Origin: SHZI01 sp963698405
GTDB taxonomy: Bacteria > Pseudomonadota > Gammaproteobacteria > Steroidobacterales > GCA-2729495
NCBI GenBank assembly: GCA_963698405.1
Contig: CAVOQT010000005.1
Location: 124,001-188,000 of the forward strand
DNA: 64,000 bases
Reading direction: 5' to 3'
The stretch's first letter is position 1; the number at the start of each line of letters is the position of its first letter. The notes below the pieces were generated by a model that was given only the letters and a program-made list of their open reading frames with translations, did not search any database and was not told where the DNA came from. Both the position numbers and the translations under genes were made by a program. Below are positions 55,702-64,000 of the stretch, piece by piece.

Positions 55702-56850
55702 ATGTACATCAATTTCTGGTACCCCATGGCGACCACAGCAGAGCTCACCGACCAGCCGCGCAAGGTACGCGCGCTGGGCCAGGATTTTGTGGTCTTCCGT
55801 GATTCACAGGGCAAGGCCCGCTGTCTGGCCAATACCTGTACTCACCGTGGCGGCTCGCTGGCTGGCGGCAAGATCAAGGGCGACTGCATCCAGTGCCCCT
55901 ACCACGGCTGGCAATTCAACGGTGAAGGCGAGTGCCAGAAAATCCCTTCGCTGGGTTCGAAGGCCAATATTCCGGGCCGTACGCGCATCGATGCCTATCC
56001 GGTTGACGAGCGATACGGGCTGATCTTCGCCTTCCTCGGTGATCTGCCCGAGGCAGAGCGGCCCCCGATCCTCGAAGTGAAGGAGTTTGGCCAGGAAGGC
56101 TGGCGGACCACGCTGCAGCACTATCAGCTCAATGGTTACTACGAGCGCTCCATCGAGAATGGTATCGATCCGGCGCATAACGAATATGTGCACGATACGC
56201 ACGGCTTCAGCGGCGAGCGCGAAGAGGAGTACAAGGTCGGTGACATGCGCATTGAAGACAATGCGCCGTGGGGCCGCGGTTTCTGGCATACCTTCCAGGC
56301 GCCGCCGCTGCAGGGTGACCTGAAGAAATATCGGGCCGGTGAGGGTTCGCTGGATGCCGGTACCGGTTATCACGGTACCAATCAGGTCTGGACCTTCATT
56401 CATCCGGGACCGAATTTCTTCATCCATCAGTACCTGTATGAGCGGCCGATCGACGAGAAGACGACGTACCTCTATCTGGTCTGTGCACGGAATTTCTCCC
56501 TCGAGGAAAAAACCGATGCCTACGTCATCGAGCGCAACCAGTACGTTGCCAACCAGGATGTGAAGATCATCGAGGAGTTGCATCCGATGGTCACGCCGGA
56601 CAAGAACACCAAGGAGTTCATGGTGCCGTCTGACCAGGTGATCCTGGACTATCGGGCCAAGCAGAAAGAATGGGCAGCCATGGGCTGGAAGATCGATATG
56701 CGGGCCGTCGCCGCCAATGGCGGGCTGACTGCCTATGCAGTACCGAGTCCGGCGCGCCGTCGCCAGAAAGGCTGGGTGCTCGATGCGATACCGCTGGTGG
56801 ATCCGGCCAAATATGCCGACAAGCGTGACGACATCAAGGCTGTAGTCTGA
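55702..56850 (+). CDS. Rieske non-haem iron oxygenase, terminal oxygenase subunit
   Basis: 382 residues from ATG 55702, preceded by AAGGGAG. N-terminal Rieske [2Fe-2S] motif: CTHRGGSLAGG and CPYHGWQF (CxH...CxxH). C-terminal catalytic domain: NGIDPAHNEYVHDTHG, giving the two His ligands of mononuclear Fe(II) with a nearby Asp. Aromatic-ring-hydroxylating or O-demethylating type, cytoplasmic. No ferredoxin or reductase gene adjoins it, so electrons must come from elsewhere. Confidence 0.9.
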   Translation: MYINFWYPMATTAELTDQPRKVRALGQDFVVFRDSQGKARCLANTCTHRGGSLAGGKIKGDCIQCPYHGWQFNGEGECQKIPSLGSKANIPGRTRIDAYPVDERYGLIFAFLGDLPEAERPPILEVKEFGQEGWRTTLQHYQLNGYYERSIENGIDPAHNEYVHDTHGFSGEREEEYKVGDMRIEDNAPWGRGFWHTFQAPPLQGDLKKYRAGEGSLDAGTGYHGTNQVWTFIHPGPNFFIHQYLYERPIDEKTTYLYLVCARNFSLEEKTDAYVIERNQYVANQDVKIIEELHPMVTPDKNTKEFMVPSDQVILDYRAKQKEWAAMGWKIDMRAVAANGGLTAYAVPSPARRRQKGWVLDAIPLVDPAKYADKRDDIKAVV

Positions 56851-56907
56851 GCAAGGCTCAGCGGAGCGGATCTATGGCTGCAGAGGACGGGGACTGGTGC
56901 AGCCGGG

Positions 56908-57726
56908 ATGGACCGGCGCGAACTGATCGCCAGCACTGCAGCTCTGGCGGCAATGGGTACGCTGGTCGGGCGGATTGCGGCGGCGGCTGAAGGCGAGCCG
57001 CTGCCGAAAGCCGCAGACCAGCTGACTACGGTACTCATCACCGGCGCCAGCCGGGGCATCGGCCTGGAATTTGCGCGGCGCTATGCCGGACGGGGCTGGC
57101 GGGTGATAGCCACCTGTCGTACTCCCGACCAGGCTGAAGCCCTGCAGGCGCTGTCGGCGCAACACCAGAACCTCGTCGTCGAGCCGCTGGACGTGCTCGA
57201 TCACGCTGGTATAGACGCCCTCGCATCCCGCTATGCGAATCAACCTATCGACATTCTGCTCAACAATGCCGGCATCGGCGGCGGCATGGAAAACCAGCTG
57301 TTTGGCCGCTTGAACTATGCAACGTTCAACGAGGTGATGGCCGTCAATGCGATCGGTCCGATGAAGGTCTGTGAGGCCTTTGTCCGGCACGTTGAAGCCA
57401 GTCGCCTGCGCAAGATGATGACCGTCTCCAGCAACCAGGGTTCTATCGGCAGCGTCGATGCGCCGCGTCTGTACTGGTACCGTTCCAGCAAATCGGCGCT
57501 GAACATGCTGATGGTCAATCTGGCCTTTCAGCTCAAGAGCCGCGGCATCATCGTCGGACTGGTGACGCCGGGTGCCACCGATACCGATTTCATGAAAGGC
57601 TTGCCGAAGAAAATGCTGCGTCCGGTTGCCGATGCTGTGACCGACATGGCGCGCGAGATTGACCGCTTTGACCTGGCCATGACCGGGCAGTTTCTGGATA
57701 CCAAAGGCCAGACCATTCCCTGGTAA
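56908..57726 (+). CDS. SDR oxidoreductase with Tat-like signal
   Basis: 272 residues. N-terminus DRRELIASTAALAAMGTLVG is a twin-arginine-like signal ending near AAAEG. The SDR core follows: TVLITGASRGIGLEFARRYA, VIATCRTPDQAEAL, LLNNAGIGGGM, VSSNQGSIGS, YRSSKSALNML (YxxxK). Carrying a Tat signal means it could be exported folded with its nucleotide. 28 bases before the next SDR, which is similar in sequence and probably a tandem duplicate. Confidence 0.85.
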   Translation: MDRRELIASTAALAAMGTLVGRIAAAAEGEPLPKAADQLTTVLITGASRGIGLEFARRYAGRGWRVIATCRTPDQAEALQALSAQHQNLVVEPLDVLDHAGIDALASRYANQPIDILLNNAGIGGGMENQLFGRLNYATFNEVMAVNAIGPMKVCEAFVRHVEASRLRKMMTVSSNQGSIGSVDAPRLYWYRSSKSALNMLMVNLAFQLKSRGIIVGLVTPGATDTDFMKGLPKKMLRPVADAVTDMAREIDRFDLAMTGQFLDTKGQTIPW

Positions 57727-57754
57727 CAACCGGGTTTTCTCAGGAGAGATCACG

Positions 57755-58555
57755 ATGATCCGACGTTTTACCCGCGGCCTGACGCTGCTGGCCACCCTGC
57801 TGGTTGCGATGGTGGCTGTTGTACCGGTGCACGCAGAGGAATATGTGCCGACGGTGCTGGTTACTGGCGCCAATCGCGGTATCGGTCTGGAGCTGACACG
57901 GCAATACGCAGCGCGTGGCTGGAAGGTGATTGCCACGGCGCGCAAGCCGACCGAGGCAACGGAACTCAGTGCGCTTGCTGCAGGCAGCGAGGGCAGGGTC
58001 AGTATCGAGGCGCTGGATGTCACCGACCTGGCAGCCATCGATGCGCTGGCCGGCAAGTATCAGGGGCAGCCGGTCGACGTGCTGTTCAACAACGCCGGGA
58101 TTACCGGTGGCGGCAGCAATCAACTGTTCGCCAAAAAGATGGACTGGCCGGTTTACGAGCTGGTGCTGCGCACCAATGTCATCGGGCCGCTGAAGATGGC
58201 TGAGGCATTTCTGCCTCACGTGCTGGCGAGCCAGCAGAAGAAGATCAGCAATGTATCCAGCAGCCAGGGTTCGATTGGCAGCATGAGCAACGGCATGCTG
58301 TATTTCTATCGTCCGAGCAAGGCGGCGCTCAACATGGAGATGCGCAATCTGGCGATCCAGCTGAAGGGCAAGGGGATCTCGGTGGCTCTGATCGACCCGG
58401 GCCCGGTGGATACCGACATGATGAGCATGCTGCCGAAAAAAATGCTGCGTCCGGTGGAGACTGCCGGCAGCGACCTGATCCGCATTACCGATCAGCTTAA
58501 CGTCGAGAATACCGGCACCTTCTGGACCTTCGACGGCAGCGTCCTGCCCTGGTAG
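57755..58555 (+). CDS. SDR oxidoreductase with Sec-type signal
   Basis: 266 residues. A Sec-like signal (MIRRFTRGLTLLATLLVAMV, cleavage near VHAEE) precedes an SDR core: TVLVTGANRGIGLELTRQYA, VIATARKPTEATEL, LFNNAGITGGGS, VSSSQGSIGS, YRPSKAALNME (YxxxK). Like the preceding gene it is close in sequence and in the C-terminal part (LPKKMLRPV). An exported NAD(P)-dependent SDR is unusual. The stop TAG overlaps the start of a REP unit. Confidence 0.85.
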   Translation: MIRRFTRGLTLLATLLVAMVAVVPVHAEEYVPTVLVTGANRGIGLELTRQYAARGWKVIATARKPTEATELSALAAGSEGRVSIEALDVTDLAAIDALAGKYQGQPVDVLFNNAGITGGGSNQLFAKKMDWPVYELVLRTNVIGPLKMAEAFLPHVLASQQKKISNVSSSQGSIGSMSNGMLYFYRPSKAALNMEMRNLAIQLKGKGISVALIDPGPVDTDMMSMLPKKMLRPVETAGSDLIRITDQLNVENTGTFWTFDGSVLPW

Positions 58556-58606
58556 GAGCGGCTTCAGCCGCGATCCCATCCCGCAGGAGCGCCTTTCAGC
58601 CGCGAT
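58552..58606. repeat. REP-like tandem pair G
   Basis: Two units in the same orientation: 58552-58574 and a variant at 58583-58606 (GCAGGAGCGCCTTTCAGCCG). The first contains the TAG stop of the upstream SDR, the second the TGA stop (58596-58598, minus strand) of the convergent propeller gene. Confidence 0.9.
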
Positions 58607-59546
58607 ATTGCGCGAGGCCGGCCAGCGAGCGCTTCACGTTCGTTTCGGCTTTGGCGGTGATGGCGCCGCTCTGCATGTCGAACTTGGCCACCGTGCCGGT
58701 GAAGAAGTTGCCGAGCAATAGCACGCCTGGTTCCAGCAGGGGGATGACGGTGGCCCAGCCGGGTCCTGGCAGATCCCAGCTCTTGATGACTTCGGCATTC
58801 GCCTTCAGGTGATCGAGCTTGAAGCCGGTCTTGAAGTTGGCCTTGATGTACAGCAGCGTGCCATCGGGCAGGTGCTGTGCCAGCAGCGCGATTTCACCGG
58901 CGCCAGGTTGTATCGTGATCAGATCCGGCAGCTGCTTGTCGGCGACGATGTCGTACTGGAAGACGCGCGTACCGGTTTCCGAGCAATACACCAGCGTCCG
59001 GTTGTCCGGCGCGAGGCTTGCCGTGGTGACACCGAGGAAGCCGGCCATGCCGCCGTGGGTCTCGGTGGCAAATTCCTTCAGCTGCTTGCCATCCGGTGTG
59101 AACTTGAAGACATGTCCGTCACCGAATTTATCACTGCCCGGCATCTTCGCCAGCGTCGTGCCAAGTGGGCGTTCCGGCGGCAGCTTGATGGTGTTGCCGA
59201 CCAGATGTTCGCCCAGCAGCACGTTGCCATCTGCGGTGAAATTGACGTTCGAGAAGGACCGGTCGGCATATTTGATCCGCGGCAGTTCCTTGCCGTCCGG
59301 GCCAAAGCGCAGCACGGTATGTGTATTGGTGTCGAAGGCCCACAGGGTCTGGTCAGGACCGAAGCGGAGTCCGCTGACCAGGTGGGTGGTGCCGGAGGTC
59401 CAGAGCACGCCTTTTTCGTTGAGGTTGCTGTCGTACTGGATGATCCGGCCATCGCCGGCATGGTCGTCATCGGACCGGTTGAGCAGGGTGGCGCCGACGA
59501 GGATATCGCCCTTGGCGAAGGGCTTGATGGTGGATACGTTAGCCAT
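58596..59546 (-). CDS. Beta-propeller/SMP-30-like protein
   Basis: 316 residues, intact, ATG 59546. No signal peptide (MANVSTIKPFAKGDILVG). Repeated motifs such as SGLRFGPDQTLWAFDTNTHTVLRFGPDGKEL, NVNFTADGNVLLGEHL, GHVFKFTPDGKQLKEFA and TASLAPDNRTLVYCSETGTRVFQYD fit a six- or seven-bladed propeller of the NHL/SMP-30 (gluconolactonase-like) type. The two terminal blades have hydrophobic cores. Catalytic metal residues were not identified. The stop is inside a REP element shared with the convergent SDR. Confidence 0.72.
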   Translation of the reverse strand: MANVSTIKPFAKGDILVGATLLNRSDDDHAGDGRIIQYDSNLNEKGVLWTSGTTHLVSGLRFGPDQTLWAFDTNTHTVLRFGPDGKELPRIKYADRSFSNVNFTADGNVLLGEHLVGNTIKLPPERPLGTTLAKMPGSDKFGDGHVFKFTPDGKQLKEFATETHGGMAGFLGVTTASLAPDNRTLVYCSETGTRVFQYDIVADKQLPDLITIQPGAGEIALLAQHLPDGTLLYIKANFKTGFKLDHLKANAEVIKSWDLPGPGWATVIPLLEPGVLLLGNFFTGTVAKFDMQSGAITAKAETNVKRSLAGLAQYRG

Positions 59547-59668
59547 GGGTAATTCTCCGGACCTGTAGACAGGCTGCGCATTCTACAGTGTGGATTTCGT
59601 TGCCATCAGTCCCGTCACAATGGCCTGCCGGGTTGCCCGTTACGTGGCCGGCACACTATGCTTGCCGC

Positions 59669-60743
59669 ATGGAAAGCCAGATTTACAACGTCAACGTCGT
59701 TACCCGTACCACGCTGCCGACCCCGGCCGAGGTCAAGGCCCGGTATCCGCTGACCCCGGCGCTTGAGGGTTTCGTGCTGCGCAACCGGCGCACGCTGCAG
59801 AACATCATCGATGCGCGCGACCCGCGCCTGTTCGTGGTGGTCGGGCCCGTGTTCGGTCCACGATGTCGCAGCGGCGATGGATTATGCTCGGCGGCTCAAG
59901 CCGCTGGCCGATGCGCTCAGCGATACGCTGGTGCTGGTCATGCGCGTCTATTTCGAGAAGCCGCGTACCACGGTGGGCTGGAAGGGTCTCATCAACGACC
60001 CTGACATGGACGATTCCTTTCATATCGAGAAGGGGATCGGGATTGCGCGCAAGCTGCTGCTCGATCTGGCTGAACTTGGCCTGCCGACGGCCACCGAGGC
60101 GCTTGATCCGATCATGCCGCAATATCTGGGTGACCTGATCACCTGGAATGCGATCGGTGCGCGTACCACCGAATCGCAGACTCATCGGGAGATGGCCAGC
60201 GGGCTCTCCACGCCGGTCGGTTTCAAGAACGGAACCGACGGCTCGCTGACGGTGGCGATCAATGCGCTCAAGTCCGCGCGTCAGCCGCATCATTTCCTCG
60301 GCATCAACGAGGACGGGCGCTCGGCTGTCATGCAGACGCGCGGCAACAATTATGGCCATGTCGTGTTGCGCGGTGGTGCCGGGCGCACCAACTATGATTC
60401 GGTGAGTGTGACGCTTTGCGAACAGGCCCTGCACAAGGCCGGCTTGCCGGAGCGCATCGTGATCGACTGCAGCCACGGCAATTCGAACAAGGATCCGGCA
60501 CTGCAGCCGCTGGTGGCCCGTGACTGCATCGAGCAGATCGTCAACGGCAACAAGTCGATCATCGGCCTGATGCTCGAAAGCAATATCGAGGCTGGCAACC
60601 AGGATATTCCCGCCGACCGGAGCCAGCTCCGTTACGGGGTTTCTGTGACTGACGGCTGCATCGACTGGGCGACTACGGAAAAGTCACTGCGCGAACTGGC
60701 CATTCTGTTGCGCCCCGTGATGCAGGCCCGCAAGAGCGCCTGA
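59669..60743 (+). CDS. aroF/aroG: Class I DAHP synthase (one frameshift)
   Basis: 3-deoxy-D-arabino-heptulosonate-7-phosphate synthase, first step of the shikimate pathway: PEP + erythrose 4-phosphate. 358 residues after correcting one inserted G near 59850, where GPCSVHD (PEP-binding loop with the metal Cys) is broken. Other class I motifs: MRVYFEKPRTTVGWKGLIND, DPIMPQYLGDLITWNAIGARTTESQ, HREMASGLSTPVGFKNGTDG, DCSHGNSNKDPALQ. The N-terminal regulatory segment (MESQIYNVNVVTRTTLPTP) suggests the feedback-regulated AroF/G/H group; which amino acid controls it cannot be read. Confidence 0.93.
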
Positions 60744-60747
60744 GCCC

Positions 60748-61611
60748 TCAGCGCAGGACTACGGTCTTGCTGCCGTTCACGAACACGCGATGTTCGATAT
60801 GCAGCTTAACGGCCCGCGCCAGGGTTATTGACTCCACATCCCGGCCAATTGCTGCGAGATCATCCGGCGACATGGTGTGGTCTGCCCGCTCGACCGTCTG
60901 TTCGATGATCGGACCCTCATCCAGATCCGCCGTCACATAGTGGGCCGTGGCACCGATCAGCTTGACGCCGCGCCGGTGCGCTTCGTGATAGGGCTTGGCA
61001 CCCTTGAAGCCGGGCAGGAAGGAGTGGTGAATGTTGATGATCCGTCCGGAGTATTGCGCACAGATCGCCGGTGACAGGATCTGCATGTAGCGGGCCAGCA
61101 CGATCAGTTCTGCCTTGGTGTCTCCGGCGATATCCATCAGTCGTTCTTCGGCTTCCTGCCGGGTGCTGGCCGTTACGGGTATGTGGAAGTAGGGCACCTT
61201 GTGCCAGCTGGCCAGCCCGGCCAGATCCATGTGGTTCGAGACGATGGCCGGAATCGCCATCTTCAGCGCGCCGGTACGGTAGCGGTACAGCAGGTCGTTG
61301 AGGCAGTGATCGTAGCGGGAGGCCATGACCAGCACGCGCGGCAGTACCGCCGTGTCGTGTATCTGCCACTCGATGGTGAACTTCTGGGCGATGTCCGCAA
61401 AGCCGGCGGCAAAGCTGCTGCGCGAGAAGCTGGCCTCTGGTGAGGTGAAGCGGGTGCGCATGAAAAAGGTGCCCGTATCGCGGTCGCCGAAGTGGGACGA
61501 TTCTTCGATGAAATACTTCCGGGAGGTCAGGTAGCTGGCGACTGCCGCCACGATGCCGATCTTGTCCGGGCAGACGACCGTCAGGATGTATGAAGGTGCC
61601 GGGTTATTCAT
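60748..61611 (-). CDS. purU: Formyltetrahydrofolate deformylase
   Basis: Hydrolyses 10-formyl-THF to formate and THF, balancing one-carbon units. 287 residues, intact. N-terminal ACT-like domain (ILTVVCPDKIGIVAAVASYL) and a C-terminal formyltransferase domain with IPVTASTRQEAE, LARYMQILSP, INIHHSFLPGFKGAKPY (catalytic His region) and HYVTADLDEGPIIEQ. Convergent with DAHP synthase, only 4 bases between stops. Confidence 0.95.
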   Translation of the reverse strand: MNNPAPSYILTVVCPDKIGIVAAVASYLTSRKYFIEESSHFGDRDTGTFFMRTRFTSPEASFSRSSFAAGFADIAQKFTIEWQIHDTAVLPRVLVMASRYDHCLNDLLYRYRTGALKMAIPAIVSNHMDLAGLASWHKVPYFHIPVTASTRQEAEERLMDIAGDTKAELIVLARYMQILSPAICAQYSGRIINIHHSFLPGFKGAKPYHEAHRRGVKLIGATAHYVTADLDEGPIIEQTVERADHTMSPDDLAAIGRDVESITLARAVKLHIEHRVFVNGSKTVVLR

Positions 61612-61702
61612 GTCATGCTCTGTGTCTGCCTGCCGAAATGGTAGCAGGATCGACGTGGATACCGGGATTGGTCAAAATCTGGTCAGGAACAGGACCACCG
61701 CC

Positions 61703-63085
61703 ATGAACGACAAGCAAATCGATGAGGCCCGAAGCTTTCTGGCGGCCTGCCCGGACACCCGGGCGGTCGAACTGCTGCTGCCTGATCTCAACGGCATTCT
61801 GCGCGGTAAACGCATCGGCCGCCGTGAACTGCAGTCACTCTGGCGCGATGGCATCGCATTTCCGGCCACCGGCATCCTGCTCGACAGCCGCGGTGCGCTG
61901 ATCGATGGCCTGAGCTATGGCTCGGACGATGGCGATCCGGATTATCTGTGCCGTCCGGTGCCCGGTTCCCTGGTGCCGGTACCCTGGGCCAGGACGCAGC
62001 CCGGTCAGTGCCTGGTGGCGCTGGAGCATCGGGATGGCCGGCCGTTTTTCGCCGATGCCAGGCATGTGCTGACTGGCGTGGTGAGTCGCTTTGCTGCGCT
62101 CGGCCTGACGCCGGTAGTGGCCGTTGAATTCGAGTTCTACCTGCTGGATGACACCTCTGGCGAGGTACCGAGGGCGCGACAGGGGCGGGTACCGGGCACG
62201 CAACGCCGTCCGTCCGGGCCGCGCGTTTACAGCCTTGAGGATCTGCATGATCTCGATCCGCTGTTTGCTGAAATTACTGCGGCCTGTGAAACGCAGGGGA
62301 TTCCTGCCGGCAGCATCGTGTCGGAATACGGTGCCGGCCAGTTCGAGGTCAACCTGCAGCATGTTGCCGATGCAGTCGCTGCCTGTGATCACGCGATACT
62401 GCTCCGTCGCCTGATCCGCGGCATTGCGCAGAAACACGGCCTGGCCGCGACTTTCATGGCAAAACCCTTTGCGGAGCTGGATGGTTCCGGCATGCATGTG
62501 CATCTCAGCCTGGTGGATCGTGAGGGACGCAATGTCTTTGCACCGTCGCCGCCGGCATCCGCACCGGATGAATATTCCACGACACTCAGGCATGCAGTCG
62601 GTGGTCTGCTCGCCGCGATACCTGAGTCACTCGCCATCTTTGCGCCGAACGCGAATTCCTACCGCCGGATCCGGCCGGGCTGCTTTGCACCGATAGCGTC
62701 GAACTGGGGTGTGAACCATCGCCACGTTGCCGTGCGTATTCCGGTGTCTGATGACCGGAATCTGCGTATCGAGCACCGTGTGGCTGGCGCCGACTGCAAC
62801 CCTTACCTCGCGATGGCGGCCATTCTTGCCGGGGTGCATGCCGGGCTTACGCAGCGTATCGAACCCCCGTGCATGATTCGCGAAGGCGAGGTGATGGAGG
62901 AAAAGCTCGCGTTGTCACCGCGCTGGGAAACCGCACTCGATGCTTTCGATGCCGGCCAATTGCTGCCGGAATATCTGGGTGCGGAGTTCTGCCGCGTGTT
63001 TGGTATTGCGCGCCGGCATGAAGCGGAGGCCTTTCATGCGCAGGTCAGTAACCTGGACTACGAGTGGTATCTGGGAACGATCTGA
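61703..63085 (+). CDS. Glutamine synthetase family protein, PuuA-like
   Basis: 460 residues from ATG 61703. GS fold: ELLLPDLNGILRGKRI (N-terminal strand pattern of PuuA/GlnA-like ligases), VAVEFEFYLLD (metal Glu), SEYGAGQFEVNLQH (metal/substrate region), AKPFAELDGSGMHVHLSL (catalytic loop), GWNHRHVAVRI-like GVNHRHVAVRIPV with ATP-binding residues, and NLRIEHRVAGADCNPYLAMAAI. The subfamily includes gamma-glutamylpolyamine and gamma-glutamylamide synthetases. Primary-amine substrate, not nitrogen assimilation, is the better guess because of the PuuA-like pattern. Confidence 0.88.
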   Translation: MNDKQIDEARSFLAACPDTRAVELLLPDLNGILRGKRIGRRELQSLWRDGIAFPATGILLDSRGALIDGLSYGSDDGDPDYLCRPVPGSLVPVPWARTQPGQCLVALEHRDGRPFFADARHVLTGVVSRFAALGLTPVVAVEFEFYLLDDTSGEVPRARQGRVPGTQRRPSGPRVYSLEDLHDLDPLFAEITAACETQGIPAGSIVSEYGAGQFEVNLQHVADAVAACDHAILLRRLIRGIAQKHGLAATFMAKPFAELDGSGMHVHLSLVDREGRNVFAPSPPASAPDEYSTTLRHAVGGLLAAIPESLAIFAPNANSYRRIRPGCFAPIASNWGVNHRHVAVRIPVSDDRNLRIEHRVAGADCNPYLAMAAILAGVHAGLTQRIEPPCMIREGEVMEEKLALSPRWETALDAFDAGQLLPEYLGAEFCRVFGIARRHEAEAFHAQVSNLDYEWYLGTI

Positions 63086-63087
63086 GT

Positions 63088-63648
63088 TCAACCCGGTGGA
63101 ATGATGCGCCCTGCGCCGGTGAAGCGGGTGCGCCAGTACGGGGTGTTGAAGTCATCGAGTGACACGCGGCTGCCGCCATTCGGGGCGTGTACGAAACGGC
63201 CCTGGCCCAGATAGATCGCCACATGAGAGGTTCGCTTGCGGTCGCTGAAAAACAGCAGGTCGCCGGCGACCGCGTCTTCGAGTGTCAGTGGGGTCGCTGC
63301 GGCAAGTTGCGCTGCAGCCGTACGCGGTAGCTGCAGGCCGGCATTGGAATAGGCGTATTGCACCAGGCCGCTGCAGTCAAAACCAGCCGGCGTGCTGCCG
63401 CCCCAGAGGTAGGGAACCCCGACCATCTGCATCGCCGTGAATACGACCTGGGTGCGCAGGGGGTCAGGCAGAGGGGCGGGTAGTGAGCTGGCTGGGACCG
63501 GCGTCCGGGCTGCTGGATCCGGAGCCTGGGGGGCTCCGGTACAGCCGGCCAGCAAGACCACGGCAGCACAGATCGTCAGCGCCGCAAGCCGACAAAACGG
63601 TGTGTGCGGCGGGCGCTGGCCCTGATGATTGCCTCTGCCTGTGCTCAT
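63088..63648 (-). CDS. NlpC/P60 family lipoprotein peptidase
   Basis: 186 residues from ATG 63648. Lipobox AAVVLLAGCTG gives an outer-membrane lipoprotein. The NlpC/P60 catalytic domain has FDCSGLVQYAY (nucleophile Cys), RKRTSHVAIYLGQGRFVHAPNGG (His) and WRTRFTGAGRI at the end. It cuts the D-Glu to diaminopimelate bond or similar stem-peptide bonds in peptidoglycan. A longer in-frame start would be out of place before the signal. Confidence 0.92.
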   Translation of the reverse strand: MSTGRGNHQGQRPPHTPFCRLAALTICAAVVLLAGCTGAPQAPDPAARTPVPASSLPAPLPDPLRTQVVFTAMQMVGVPYLWGGSTPAGFDCSGLVQYAYSNAGLQLPRTAAAQLAAATPLTLEDAVAGDLLFFSDRKRTSHVAIYLGQGRFVHAPNGGSRVSLDDFNTPYWRTRFTGAGRIIPPG

Positions 63649-63742
63649 CCAGTCTCCCGATCCTGCCGCGATTTTACATTGCCGGGCATGCCGTATTGCC
63701 CTGAAGGGGCGCACATTGTGCGTACCGGCCCGGTTTCTCCCC

Positions 63743-63748
63743 TATAAT
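63743..63748 (+). promoter_or_regulatory. Candidate -10 box (TATAAT) for bipA/typA
   Basis: TATAAT 29 bases before ATG 63778. The nearest -35-like TTGTGC is 21 bases upstream, a wide spacing. Confidence 0.45.
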
Positions 63749-63777
63749 TCGCGACCTTTCGTTTCCCCGGCACCCCG

Positions 63778-64000
63778 ATGAACAACTCCGTGACCAAACC
63801 GACCGACAAGCTCCGCAATATCGCCATCATCGCGCATGTCGACCATGGCAAGACCACGCTGGTCGACAAGCTGCTGCGCCAGTCAGGCACCCTGGATGCG
63901 CGCTTCGAGCTGCCCGAGCGGGCCATGGATTCGAACGCTATCGAAAAAGAGCGTGGCATCACGATTCTGGCCAAGAACACCGCGATCACCTGGGGTGACT
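63778..64000 (+). CDS. bipA/typA: Ribosome-associated GTPase BipA/TypA (partial, 3' end beyond window)
   Basis: First 74 residues only. RNIAIIAHVDHGKTTLVDKLL is the P-loop G1 region (Walker A GxxxxGKT), ERAMDSNAIEKERGITILAKNTAI holds the G2 threonine (RGITI) and begins switch I. This N-terminus is characteristic of BipA/TypA translational GTPases, which assist ribosome assembly and stress adaptation. The gene runs off the right edge. Confidence 0.92.
   Translation, partial: MNNSVTKPTDKLRNIAIIAHVDHGKTTLVDKLLRQSGTLDARFELPERAMDSNAIEKERGITILAKNTAITWGD

Overview
The window is 64 kb of high-GC DNA from a Gram-negative bacterium, most likely a gammaproteobacterium. Supporting features are mrcB, erpA beside a fused Grx4, purU, TonB-dependent receptors, Crp/Fnr- and NhaR-type regulators, and many Tat-exported proteins. 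A steroid-, terpene- or hydrocarbon-degrading lineage near Steroidobacterales, Nevskiales or Xanthomonadales would fit, but no marker here settles the family. Housekeeping genes alternate with a large accessory, catabolic-looking content. No rRNA, tRNA, CRISPR array, transposase or phage gene was recognised.

Layout. 0-24 kb: a PEP-CTERM-like exported protein, an MFS porter with a PQQ dehydrogenase, a GH17-GT2 beta-glucan synthase, an SDR, a degenerate kinase-TonB fusion, a Tat-exported DUF1838 protein, a TonB-dependent receptor with a methyltransferase, then a same-strand run of a nitrilase homologue, a type II molybdenum oxidoreductase alpha/beta pair and an MFS porter. This is followed by Sua5, an NhaR-like regulator, and a divergent two-gene module (89-codon protein plus double cupin). 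Almost all genes in this part carry one or more frameshifts, whereas 24-64 kb is nearly clean, so most of the breaks are probably base-calling or assembly errors. 24-50 kb: mrcB with a TPR lipoprotein, a beta-propeller lipoprotein, lemA with two TPM-domain genes, a phospholipase D-type enzyme, Crp/Fnr, DUF1015, a flavin amine oxidase divergent from a second DUF1838 gene, DUF882 and an L,D-transpeptidase, a DUF4397 lipoprotein, Grx4 and erpA, an APH kinase, nfeD with an SPFH protein, an LLM oxidoreductase, and an intact TonB-dependent receptor.

50.4-58.6 kb is the most distinctive block. It holds, all on the plus strand, an isochorismatase-like amidohydrolase, a PuuE-like polysaccharide-deacetylase-fold hydrolase, a second copy of the small protein plus cupin module, a third DUF1838 protein, an MFS porter, a Rieske oxygenase, and two tandem SDRs that both carry export signals. 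This looks like a catabolic locus for an unidentified substrate, perhaps a cyclic imide, ureide or other N-containing ring compound. The window ends with aroF/G-type DAHP synthase, purU, a glutamine-synthetase-family enzyme, an NlpC/P60 lipoprotein and the start of bipA/typA.

A REP-like palindromic repeat (core GTAGGAGCGGCTTCAGCCGC, continuing GAT) occurs in seven places. It sits at gene ends, in several cases supplies the stop codon itself, and in two cases is translated into a C-terminal tail.
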